Shown here piece by piece: positions 1-6,407 of a stretch of DNA of 7,572 nt. The notes under the pieces are model-generated. The model did no database searches, was not told the DNA's origin, and was given only the letters and a program-made list of their open reading frames with translations. Within the stretch, counting starts at the first letter, position 1. Every line of letters starts with the position of its first letter. A program made the position numbers and the translations under genes. The stretch is from an uncultured Clostridia bacterium (GTDB lineage Bacteria; Bacillota; Clostridia; Christensenellales; Borkfalkiaceae), in assembly GCA_947630775.1 (NCBI GenBank), contig CANRIY010000074.1, forward strand, positions 1 through 7,572, read 5' to 3'.

Positions 1-607
1 AGAGCTCCTTCATGAGGTTGTCCTTGACGTGGAGCCGCCCCGCCGTGTCGATGAGGAGCACGTCCGTTCCCCTCGCCTTCGCGGAAGAGACCGCGTCGAA
101 CACGACGGCCGAGGGGTCGCTCCCCTCCTCGTGCTTGACGATGCGCACCTTCGCGCGCTCCGCCCAGACTTCGAGCTGCCCGATCGCCGCCGCACGGAAG
201 GTATCCGCCGCCGCAACGGTGACGCTCTTTTTCTGTTTGACGAACCAGTTCGCGACTTTGCCGATCGTGGTCGTCTTTCCGACGCCGTTGACGCCGACGA
301 ACATGATGACGCAAGGATAGCGGAACTCAGGCACGGGCGCCTCGTTCAGGGCGTCCTCGAGAATGTCTTTGAGAAGATCGGTGACGTAGGCTTCATCCTT
401 GATCTTGTTCCCGATCGCCTCCTCTTTGACCTGCTCCACGACATCCTCGGCGGTCGTAACGCCGACGTCCGCGGAGATAAGGATCTCCTCAAGCTCGTCG
501 TAGAAAGCGTCGCCGAGTTTGTTTTTGAGAAAGAGCTGGCGCATTTTTGTCGCCACGGAGTCGCGCGTCTTCCTGAGCGCGTCCCTGATTTTACCGAATA
601 GTCCCAT
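1..607 (-). CDS. ftsY: Signal recognition particle receptor FtsY, NG domain (3' end cut by window edge)
   Basis: FtsY is the membrane-associated GTPase that receives SRP-ribosome-nascent chain complexes and hands them to the Sec translocon. The start is ATG at 607, preceded by AAAGGAG (612-618). The 202 visible residues begin MGLFGKIRDALRKTR. There is no long acidic A domain, as is usual in Gram-positives; the four-helix N domain fills roughly residues 1-95. The GTPase motifs follow: P-loop GVNGVGKTTT (105-114), DTFRAAA (135-141) and DTAGRLH (187-193), in the order and spacing of SRP GTPases. The FtsY-type N-terminus, rather than Ffh, and the position after smc support ftsY. About 100 residues, including the TKxD specificity motif and the C-terminal helix, lie outside the window. 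It follows smc on the same strand after a 321-bp repeat-filled gap, so it may be co-transcribed with smc or have its own promoter. Confidence 0.97.
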   Translation of the reverse strand, partial: MGLFGKIRDALRKTRDSVATKMRQLFLKNKLGDAFYDELEEILISADVGVTTAEDVVEQVKEEAIGNKIKDEAYVTDLLKDILEDALNEAPVPEFRYPCVIMFVGVNGVGKTTTIGKVANWFVKQKKSVTVAAADTFRAAAIGQLEVWAERAKVRIVKHEEGSDPSAVVFDAVSSAKARGTDVLLIDTAGRLHVKDNLMKEL

Positions 608-635
608 AGTACTCCTTTTTGTGTGTGTTGGGTAT

Positions 636-745
636 TTCTCGGCTCCCATACGTCCCCGCGTCATTCTGAGAAACGGAGGAAATACGAAGCCCGAGGACTT
701 GACCCGAAGAATCTCGCGCGGGGGGCCTATGAGGGGAGCCGAGAA
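636..745. repeat. 110-bp long imperfect palindrome with 12-bp perfect terminal inverted repeats
   Basis: TTCTCGGCTCCC (636-647) is the exact reverse complement of GGGAGCCGAGAA (734-745). Moving inward, ATA (648-650) faces TAT (728-730) after a 3-base offset, CCCCGCG (654-660) pairs with CGCGGGG (717-723), and ATTCT (663-667) pairs with AGAAT (708-712), leaving an unpaired centre of about 40 bases. The inner ends, TCATTCTGAG and CGAAGAATCTC, match the outer parts of a dispersed bacterial palindrome that I recall as having a short centre, so this copy looks enlarged in the middle. It contains no gene. In the minus-strand transcript it would form a large hairpin ending about 18 nt before the ftsY ribosome binding site. 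Confidence 0.8.
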
Positions 746-766
746 CGCGGACTTCGTTTCCGATTA

Positions 767-796
767 CGTCATGCTGAGCGTAGTCGAAGCATCACC
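767..796. repeat. Short dispersed-type palindrome (CATGCTGAG...CGAAGCATC)
   Basis: ATGCT (771-775) and AGCAT (788-792) form perfect outer arms around a GAGCG/CGA core. The sequence belongs to the same palindrome style as the inner ends of the 636-745 element but carries a different variable base pair (ATGCT instead of ATTCT). That this is a common dispersed intergenic repeat is my recollection of bacterial genomes; only one copy of this exact form is in the window. Confidence 0.6.
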
Positions 797-810
797 TTAT
801 TTTATCATGC

Positions 811-856
811 GGTGACCCTTCGACACGCCGCTTTTGCAGCGTCGGCTCAGGGTGAC
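811..856. repeat. Palindromic repeat (GGTGACCCTTCGAC...CTCAGGGTGACG)
   Basis: The arms GTGACCCT (812-819) and AGGGTGAC (848-855) pair with one mismatch, and a GC-rich centre with a TTTT turn (CGCCGC-TTTT-GCAGCG) can fold further. It lies 14 bases from the 767-796 element in the opposite sense, so together they make a pair of related palindromes separated by an AT-rich spacer (797-810). No U-tract follows on the minus strand, so it does not look like an ordinary terminator for smc. Confidence 0.6.
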
Positions 857-867
857 GTTTTTTTACG

Positions 868-920
868 ACACCCCCTCAGTCACGCAAGGACGCGTGACAG
901 CTCCCCCTCAAGGGGGAGCC
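868..920. repeat. Double-hairpin repeat just downstream of smc
   Basis: Two perfect stem-loops stand side by side: GTCACGC (879-885) with GCGTGAC (892-898), and GCTCCCCC (900-907) with GGGGGAGC (912-919) around a TCAA loop. A preceding CCCCCTCA (871-878) could compete for the G-run. The CCCCTCAG...GACAGCTCCCCCT pattern resembles an intergenic repeat I recall from gut Clostridia. In the smc transcript the first hairpin begins 9 nt after the stop codon. There is no U-run directly after it, so a role in protecting or setting the mRNA 3' end is more likely than classical intrinsic termination. Confidence 0.65.
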
Positions 921-928
921 AAGGGGCC

Positions 929-3900
929 TCACATGACCGTATCGCCGCCGAGGCGAGATTCGACCTCGGAGAGTTTGACGGAGACGATCTTACTTACGCC
1001 CTTTTCTTCCATCGTGACGCCGAACAGGCTGTCCGCCTGATTCATCGTCGGCTTTCTGTGCGTGATGACGATAAACTGCGTATCCTGCGAGAATTTCTTG
1101 AGATATTTTGCGAATCTGTCCACGTTCGCCTCGTCGAGAGCGGCTTCGATCTCGTCGAGGATACAGAAGGGCATCGGGTTCGCCTTCAGGATCGCAAACA
1201 GGATCGCGATCGCGGTGAGGGCGCGCTCGCCGCCCGACAGGAGCGAGATCTTGGTGAGTTTTTTCCCGGGCGGGCAGGCGATGATCTCCACGCCCGCGTC
1301 GAGCGGGTCGGCGCAGTCCGTGTAGTCGAGCTGCATTTCCGCCTTGCCGCCGCCGAAAAGTTCCTTAAAGATCTGGGTAAAGTTCTTATTGATCTCGTTG
1401 AAGCCCTCGTCGAACCGCTTCTGCATCTCCGCTTTCAGCTGTTCGAGCACGGACGTGAGATCGACGATCCCCTTGTCGAGATCCTCTTTCTGGGTGACCA
1501 TGTCCGAATACCGCTCGAAGAGCGCCGCATAATCTTCTTCCGCGTGCGGGTTGACGGCGCCGAGCGAAGTGATCTTCCGCTTTAAGTTGGCGATGTTGTT
1601 TGCCGCCTGCGAGAGGTCGTACTCGGGATCGCGGTACGGGAGCGCCGTCTCGTAGGTGAGAGAGTACTCCTCTTCGATCCGCTGTTTCATGTTTTCGAGG
1701 CTGGATTCCGCTTTGGAGATCTCGAGCTCGCTCTGATGCTTTTTCTCGGAGAGGGTCATCTGCTTCGTGAGAAGGCTGCGCTTCTCCTCGGCGAGGGTGT
1801 TCTGTTTGAGATAGACTTCCTTCTTCCGCGTTTCCGCCTCGGCGATCTTGTCGCGGAGAAGGGCGACGGCGTGCTGTTCCTCGAGGGTGAGCGCCGCCTT
1901 TTCCTCGTCCCGTTTGAGCGCTTCGATCTGCTGTTCCGTGCCCGCGACGGACGCCCGCGTCTCTTCCACTTTTTTGAGAAGGCTCTCCTTCTCCCCGAGG
2001 AGCCGCTTGACGTTTTCGCTCTCCGCCGCCGACGTGCTCGCGAGCGTTGCGCTCTCGACCTGAAGGGCGTGGAGCTTTTCGGAGAGCATGTCCCGCGTCT
2101 CTTTGAGCTTCCCGCTCTCCAATTCCCGTTCGGTGGCTTCCTGCGCCGCTTCGCTGCGGATCCTGCTCAGAAGTTCTTCGCTCTCCGCCGAAGAGAGCAC
2201 CTCGCTCTGGAGCTCGTCCGCCTTCTTCGTGAGCTGTGCAAGCAGGGCGGTGTAGTCCGAAATATCCTTATCGGCGTCGGCGATCAGGGAATCCACGGCG
2301 ATCTCGCGCTGGGAGACCGCGGCAAAATTTGCCGTCTCTTCCTGTACCTTGACGCGGAATGCCTCATACCTCGCCCTTGCGGCGTCGAGGTCCCTGCCGC
2401 ACGATTCGAGTGCGCCTTTGAGCTTTTCGGCGGTCGCCCTCTTCTTCGCGATCTCCTCTTCGCACTCCTTGATCTTGCGTTCGCCCGCGAGGAGCTGTCC
2501 GCTCTCCCGCCGCCGCGAGCCGCCCGTGATGGCGCCCGAGGTCGCGATCGTATCCCCGTCGAGCGTCACGATGCGGAAGGCGTGCGGATACCGCTTGGCG
2601 ATCGCCGTCGCGCTCGCGATCGTGTCGCAGACGAGGGTGTTCCCGAGAAGATTCGTGATAACGCTCTCGTAGTAGCGGTCGTATTTTACGAGCTCGTCGC
2701 AGAGCCCCACCGCGCCGCTTTCACGGAGCGCCATCTGCACCTCGCGGCTGTTCGCGCGGGCGCGCATGCCGTCCACGGGCAGGAAGGTGACGATGCCCCA
2801 GCCCGTCTTTTTCAGATATTCGACAAGATAGCGCGCGTCGTCCTGCGTGGCGGTGACGAGGTTCTGCATGGCCGCGCCGAAGGCGGTCTCGACGGCGACC
2901 TCGTACCTTTTATCGGTACGGACGATGTCCGCGATCGTGCCCTTGACCCTGCTCCCCACTTCGGGATTGCGCCGCGCCTCGAGCTGCAGACGGCGCACCG
3001 AGTCACGGTAGCCTTCGAACTGGTTCTTGAGACTTTTGTACATCTCAAGATTATTGGTATAATTTGCGATGGAGGTGTTGCAGTCGACGATCTCCTGTGA
3101 AATGCGCCGCTCGCTGTTGGCAAGGTCGGCGATCTCGGAGGCAAGTTCGCTCTCCTCTTCGCTGCGCTTGTCGAGAAACTCGGTGCACGCCTTTTTGAGG
3201 GCAACACACTCCGCCTTCTGGCGGGAATATTCCTCTTTGCGCGCCTCGGCCTTGGCGATCGCCTCGCGCACTTCCGCCGCCCTGTCCTGCGCGGCGTCGC
3301 GCTTTGCCGCAAGGCTTCCCGCGTTTGCCCTCAGATCTGCAAGATCTTCGACGGAAGAGAGCTCGCTCGCACGCTTTTCAACGGAGACCTTTTCGTAGGC
3401 AAGGATGCGCGCTTCCGCCTCTTGCAGTTTTCTCGTGAGTTCCGCGCTCTCCCGCCCGATCTCGGCGGAACGCTTCTCGCTCTCCGCCGTGCGCTTTGCG
3501 CTCTCTGCGACGAGCCCTTCGATCTCCTTGGTGCGGCGGATGGAATAGGCGATCTCGTCCGAAGCCGCCGTGAGCTCGCGGCGGTATGCCTTGATGCGCT
3601 CGCCGAGCACCCTCGCTTCCCCCGTCTTGTGCTCCATGCCGACCTCGTAGAGGCGCAGATTGTCGTTGAGGGTGCGGAGCTCTTCGTCCGTCTGCCCGAT
3701 CTGCCCGCGGGCCTCTGCCTCCTCGCTGTCGAGGACGGCAAGGCGGGATTCTACTCTGCCGAGCGCCTCTTCCGCCTCGCGGATGCGGGCGCGGTGCCGT
3801 TCGGTCTCCTCCGTGAAATTTTCATAGCGGAGAAGGTATGTATTGACTTCCTCGCGGCGGAGTTCCTCATAATACCCGCGGTACTTGCGGGAAACTTCCG

Positions 3901-4525
3901 CCTGCTGTTCGAGGGGGCGGAGCTGTTTTTCCGCCTCGTCCATGCGCTGGACAAATACGGTGAGGTTGTCCTTTGCGCTCTCGAGCTTGCGCTCGATCTC
4001 CCCCTTCTGGAGTTTGAATTTCATGACGCCCGTCGCCTCTTCGAACACGGCGCGCCTGTCCTCGGGTTTGGCGTTCATGATGAGATCGACCCTGTTCTGC
4101 CCGATGATGGAATAGCCCTCTTTGCCGATGCCGACGTCGTGCAGAAGCCCGACGATCTCTTTGAGGCGGCAGGGCTGCATATTGAGGAGATACTCGCTCT
4201 CCCCCGAGCGGTAGAGACGGCGGGTCATGGCGACCTCGCTGTATTCGATCTCGAAGAGGTGATTGGAGTTGTCGAAGACGAGCGTCACCTCGCAGTAGCT
4301 GAGCTGGCGGCGGGTCTCCGTGCCGTTGAAGATGACGTCCTGCATGGAAGTGCCGCGCAGCGCCTTTGCCGACTGCTCGCCGAGCACCCACCTGACGGCG
4401 TCCGCGACGTTGGATTTGCCACAGCCGTTGGGCCCCACGATACAGGTAACTCCGTCCTCGAATTTGATGGAAGTCTTATCCGCAAAGGATTTGAAGCCGA
4501 CCACCCTGATTTCCTTCAGATTCAA
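929..4525 (-). CDS. smc: Chromosome segregation protein SMC (condensin ATPase)
   Basis: SMC is the ATPase core of bacterial condensin; it dimerises at its hinge, works with ScpA/ScpB and extrudes DNA loops to organise and separate chromosomes. The 1198-residue protein has the usual length. Visible landmarks: N-terminal head with FKSFADKT (11-18), Walker A GPNGCGKSN (31-39) and Q-loop IIGQNR (Gln143); a long Glu/Lys/Arg-rich coiled coil; a hinge at roughly 520-680 with a Gly-rich end (GAITGGS); the return coil; and the C-terminal head with ABC signature LSGGER (1096-1101), Walker B ILDE (Asp1124, Glu1125) and a switch His in VITHRK. The start is TTG at 4525: it gives the family N-terminus MNLKEIRVVGFKSFADK, has AGAGAGG 8 nt upstream, and no in-frame ATG lies nearby. 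The TTG overlaps the rnc stop codon (TTGA), implying coupled translation. The coding frame is intact throughout. Confidence 0.98.
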   Translation of the reverse strand: MNLKEIRVVGFKSFADKTSIKFEDGVTCIVGPNGCGKSNVADAVRWVLGEQSAKALRGTSMQDVIFNGTETRRQLSYCEVTLVFDNSNHLFEIEYSEVAMTRRLYRSGESEYLLNMQPCRLKEIVGLLHDVGIGKEGYSIIGQNRVDLIMNAKPEDRRAVFEEATGVMKFKLQKGEIERKLESAKDNLTVFVQRMDEAEKQLRPLEQQAEVSRKYRGYYEELRREEVNTYLLRYENFTEETERHRARIREAEEALGRVESRLAVLDSEEAEARGQIGQTDEELRTLNDNLRLYEVGMEHKTGEARVLGERIKAYRRELTAASDEIAYSIRRTKEIEGLVAESAKRTAESEKRSAEIGRESAELTRKLQEAEARILAYEKVSVEKRASELSSVEDLADLRANAGSLAAKRDAAQDRAAEVREAIAKAEARKEEYSRQKAECVALKKACTEFLDKRSEEESELASEIADLANSERRISQEIVDCNTSIANYTNNLEMYKSLKNQFEGYRDSVRRLQLEARRNPEVGSRVKGTIADIVRTDKRYEVAVETAFGAAMQNLVTATQDDARYLVEYLKKTGWGIVTFLPVDGMRARANSREVQMALRESGAVGLCDELVKYDRYYESVITNLLGNTLVCDTIASATAIAKRYPHAFRIVTLDGDTIATSGAITGGSRRRESGQLLAGERKIKECEEEIAKKRATAEKLKGALESCGRDLDAARARYEAFRVKVQEETANFAAVSQREIAVDSLIADADKDISDYTALLAQLTKKADELQSEVLSSAESEELLSRIRSEAAQEATERELESGKLKETRDMLSEKLHALQVESATLASTSAAESENVKRLLGEKESLLKKVEETRASVAGTEQQIEALKRDEEKAALTLEEQHAVALLRDKIAEAETRKKEVYLKQNTLAEEKRSLLTKQMTLSEKKHQSELEISKAESSLENMKQRIEEEYSLTYETALPYRDPEYDLSQAANNIANLKRKITSLGAVNPHAEEDYAALFERYSDMVTQKEDLDKGIVDLTSVLEQLKAEMQKRFDEGFNEINKNFTQIFKELFGGGKAEMQLDYTDCADPLDAGVEIIACPPGKKLTKISLLSGGERALTAIAILFAILKANPMPFCILDEIEAALDEANVDRFAKYLKKFSQDTQFIVITHRKPTMNQADSLFGVTMEEKGVSKIVSVKLSEVESRLGGDTVM

Positions 4526-5196
4526 TGTTTTTTCCTCTCTTTGAGTTTTTGAAGTAGCCTTGCGGCGGCTTCCTCTTTCGCCGCCTGTTTGCTCCTGCCC
4601 TCACCTTCCGCGCGCAGTCCGAGCGCTTCGGCCTCGGCAAAAAAGCCGCTCTCCGTCTGCCTGACACGGTACACGGGCGTATCCTTGACCCGCTCCTGCG
4701 TGTATTCCTGCAATTCCGTGATGGGGTTCGCGGAACTCATGTAGGAAAGCGTCCTGTCAAGAAAGTCACGGGCGGCGGTGATCCCCCCGTCCAGATAGAT
4801 GCCCGCGACGACCGCCTCGAAGAGGCTCGAACGGAGCTTCCCGTCCTTGCCGCCGAGATCGCTCTCCTGATTGGAGTGCCTCAGAAAGTCCATGAGACGG
4901 AGCTTTTCGGCGACGGGCGTCAGCGCCTCTTTGGAGACGTAACCCTTTCTAAGATCGGTCAGTTTCCCCTCTCCCGCGGGCGTCGAGCGGTAGAGCTCAT
5001 CCGAGACAATGAATTGAAGTACGGCGTCTCCCAAAAATTCCAGCCGCTCGTTGTCCTCGCCCCCGTGGGCGACGTTGTTGCGGTAGGTGGAATGGGTAAA
5101 GCACGTTTTCAGAAGTTCCTTGTCGCGGAAGGTATAGCCGATCGACCGCTCCGCCTCCGAATAGGTCTCTTCCGACCAGTCCTGCCCGTTTTTCAC
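4522..5196 (-). CDS. rnc: Ribonuclease III
   Basis: RNase III cuts double-stranded RNA, including rRNA precursors, as a homodimer. The product is 224 residues, normal for the family. The catalytic domain (about 8-150) contains the signature NERLEFLGDAVL (49-60), giving Glu50, Glu53 and Asp57, then Glu76 in GEGKLT. The dsRNA-binding domain (about 157-222) starts at the TELQEYTQ segment and ends with GEGRSKQAAKEEAA. Oddity: the motif normally written DxxEA reads SLFEA (Ser124, Glu127), so one of the acidic metal-binding positions (Asp114 in E. coli) is Ser, while the key Asp57 and Glu127 are kept. The start chosen is GTG at 5196, with GGAGGAA just upstream inside the end of plsX; it overlaps the plsX stop as GTGA. 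An upstream extension of the frame to 5322 lies inside plsX and has no family similarity. The 3' end overlaps smc by 4 bases. Confidence 0.96.
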   Translation of the reverse strand: MKNGQDWSEETYSEAERSIGYTFRDKELLKTCFTHSTYRNNVAHGGEDNERLEFLGDAVLQFIVSDELYRSTPAGEGKLTDLRKGYVSKEALTPVAEKLRLMDFLRHSNQESDLGGKDGKLRSSLFEAVVAGIYLDGGITAARDFLDRTLSYMSSANPITELQEYTQERVKDTPVYRVRQTESGFFAEAEALGLRAEGEGRSKQAAKEEAAARLLQKLKERKKH

Positions 5197-6212
5197 GCTT
5201 CCTCCGAAAATCCGACGTGCGAAAGCATTTCGGAGATCCTTCCGATGAGATCCCCCTCGTAGGCTTCCGCCACCTGAAGAACGGCGGGGGTGATGCTGTC
5301 CGCCTTGGAGGAACCGTGGCACTTGACGACGAGCTTTTTGAGCCCCAAAAAGGGCGAACCGCCGAGGCGGGCATAGTCGAGCATCCCCTTCAGGCGGTTG
5401 ATCTGCTTGCGGGCGAAGAGATAGCTCAGCTTGCTCGAAAAATTCTTTTTGAACTCCGTTTTAAGGACGGCGGAGACCGTCTTCCCGCAGCCCTCGACCG
5501 ATTTTAAGGCAATATTGCCCGAGAACCCGTCCGAGACGACGATATCAACGTCCCCGTACATGATGTCCCGCCCCTCGACGTTCCCCACAAAATCGATGTC
5601 GGGGATCTCTTTTAGGAGCTTGTACGCCTCTTGGTGGAGCTGGTCCCCTTTGTGGTCTTCCGTACCGTTGTTGAGGAGCCCCACCTTGGGGTTTTTGACG
5701 CCGCGCGCCATGGCGTAAGCGGTCGCCATGATGCCGAACTGGGCAAGATAGGCGGGTTTACACTCCGCATTCGCGCCGCAGTCGCAAAGCAGCGTCTGCG
5801 TGCCGCGCACATTGGGGATCCCGGGGCAGAGCGCGGGGCGCATGACTCCCTTGATCCTGCCGATGTGCATGATCCCCCCCGTGAGCACGGCGCCGGTGCT
5901 TCCCGCCGAGAGGAACCCCGCGACGGTGTCGTCCTCCTTCAGCCGTCTGAGCCCGACGACGAGGGAGCTGTCCCGCTTTTGCCGTACGGCGAGGGTGGGG
6001 CTGTCGTCATTCGTGATGACTTCGGTGCACGGGACGAGTTCCACGCGGCTGCCGTCGAAACTGTATTTGTCGAGCTCGTGCGCGACGAGGGCTTCGTCCC
6101 CCGTGAACACGAGCATGATATCCTTTCTTTTTTCGAGCGCAAGAAGCGCGCCTTTTACGATCTCGGACGGGGCGTTGTCCCCGCCCATGGCGTCTACGAT
6201 CACTTTCAACAT
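5193..6212 (-). CDS. plsX: Phosphate acyltransferase PlsX (acyl-ACP:phosphate transacylase)
   Basis: PlsX makes acyl-phosphate from acyl-ACP and inorganic phosphate, the donor used by PlsY to acylate glycerol-3-phosphate in the first step of phospholipid synthesis; it is a peripheral membrane protein. The 339 residues match the family length. Motifs seen: VDAMGGDNAP (6-15), SAGSTGAVLTGG (102-113), CGANAECKP (145-153), VGLLNNGTEDHKGD (177-190), NVEGRDI (211-217), DGFSGNIALK (228-237) and GGSPFLG (284-290) followed by KCHGSS (297-302). The start is ATG at 6212 with AAGGAG (6221-6226) 8 nt upstream. It is the first gene of the plsX-rnc-smc unit and has a good promoter. In many Firmicutes fabD, fabG and/or acpP lie between plsX and rnc; here the genes overlap directly, so ACP must be encoded elsewhere. 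Confidence 0.97.
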   Translation of the reverse strand: MLKVIVDAMGGDNAPSEIVKGALLALEKRKDIMLVFTGDEALVAHELDKYSFDGSRVELVPCTEVITNDDSPTLAVRQKRDSSLVVGLRRLKEDDTVAGFLSAGSTGAVLTGGIMHIGRIKGVMRPALCPGIPNVRGTQTLLCDCGANAECKPAYLAQFGIMATAYAMARGVKNPKVGLLNNGTEDHKGDQLHQEAYKLLKEIPDIDFVGNVEGRDIMYGDVDIVVSDGFSGNIALKSVEGCGKTVSAVLKTEFKKNFSSKLSYLFARKQINRLKGMLDYARLGGSPFLGLKKLVVKCHGSSKADSITPAVLQVAEAYEGDLIGRISEMLSHVGFSEEA

Positions 6213-6247
6213 TTTGTTATCTCCTTGGCATACAGCAATACGGAGTA

Positions 6248-6276
6248 ATTATAGCATTTTTTTTCGGAAAAGTAAA
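6248..6276 (-). promoter_or_regulatory. SigA-type promoter of the plsX-rnc-smc operon
   Basis: On the minus strand, -35 TTTACT (6271-6276) and -10 TATAAT (6248-6253) are separated by exactly 17 bp, and the -10 is extended (TGC TATAAT). Transcription would start near 6241, giving a leader of about 29 nt with AAGGAG at 6221-6226. The region is AT-rich, in contrast to the coding DNA. I did not find a convincing FapR-type operator in it. Confidence 0.8.
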
Positions 6277-6309
6277 CCTTTTCAGCGAAAAACCAAAAAA
6301 TGAAGAGGG

Positions 6310-6315
6310 TATAAT
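6310..6315 (+). promoter_or_regulatory. Possible -10 element for mazF
   Basis: A perfect TATAAT lies on the plus strand about 90 bp before mazF, downstream of an A-rich stretch (6287-6300). No good -35 hexamer is found 16-18 bp upstream and no TG extension precedes it. If used, transcription would begin near 6322 and the nested inverted repeat at 6346-6395 would lie in the mRNA leader. The other nearby element, TTGACT (6338-6343), has no -10 at proper spacing. Confidence 0.35.
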
Positions 6316-6345
6316 CGGGGGAAATCCTGTCAAAACTTTGACTGC

Positions 6346-6395
6346 GGTGAGCATGCCCCTTTCCCGCTACATAAAATGATAGCGGAAGGCTCACC
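6346..6395 (+). promoter_or_regulatory. Nested inverted repeat in the mazF leader (operator or mRNA hairpin)
   Basis: GGTGAGC (6346-6352) is the exact reverse complement of GCTCACC (6389-6395), and nested inside it CCGCTA (6364-6369) is the exact reverse complement of TAGCGG (6380-6385), leaving a 10-base loop CATAAAATGA. TT (6361-6362) and AA (6386-6387) extend the inner stem past a one-base bulge. The repeat ends 2 nt before the AGAGG ribosome binding site of mazF. It has no following U-run, so it is not an intrinsic terminator. Two uses are possible and cannot be separated here: a DNA operator for a repressor, or an RNA hairpin controlling mazF translation or decay. An 8-codon ORF (6353-6379) and a UACAU pentad (6368-6372) lie within it. 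Confidence 0.6.
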
Positions 6396-6407
6396 AAAGA
6401 GGTAACT

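Noticed and set aside
799..809. TGATAAAAT (minus strand) as an extended -10 promoter for ftsY
   Set aside because: The -10 is plausible, but no -35 is recognisable at 16-18 bp, and it sits in the short spacer between two repeats. Possible, but too weak to list as a feature.
608..928. Repeat-rich gap considered as a CRISPR array or RNA gene
   Set aside because: The palindromes differ in sequence and spacing, with no regular direct repeats and spacers. No tRNA or known structured RNA pattern was recognised.
1736..3100. 454-codon open frame on the plus strand opposite smc
   Set aside because: It lies wholly antisense to an intact smc reading frame. GC-rich coding DNA with biased third positions leaves long open frames on the other strand. 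The translation is Leu/Arg/Phe-rich without recognisable motifs and has no convincing ribosome binding site.
3422..4552. 376-codon plus-strand frame opposite the 5' part of smc
   Set aside because: Same antisense shadow effect; it covers the SMC Walker A and Q-loop region, which is clearly coding on the minus strand.
5197..5322. Upstream extension of the rnc frame to an ATG at 5322
   Set aside because: The extension lies in the end of plsX, shows no RNase III similarity and would make the protein unusually long. GTG at 5196 has a good ribosome binding site and gives the normal length.
6328..6333. Perfect TTGACA on the minus strand as a second plsX -35
   Set aside because: No -10 hexamer lies 16-18 bp downstream; the TTATAC-like sequence on that strand is only about 13 bp away. 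The promoter at 6248-6276 is far better.
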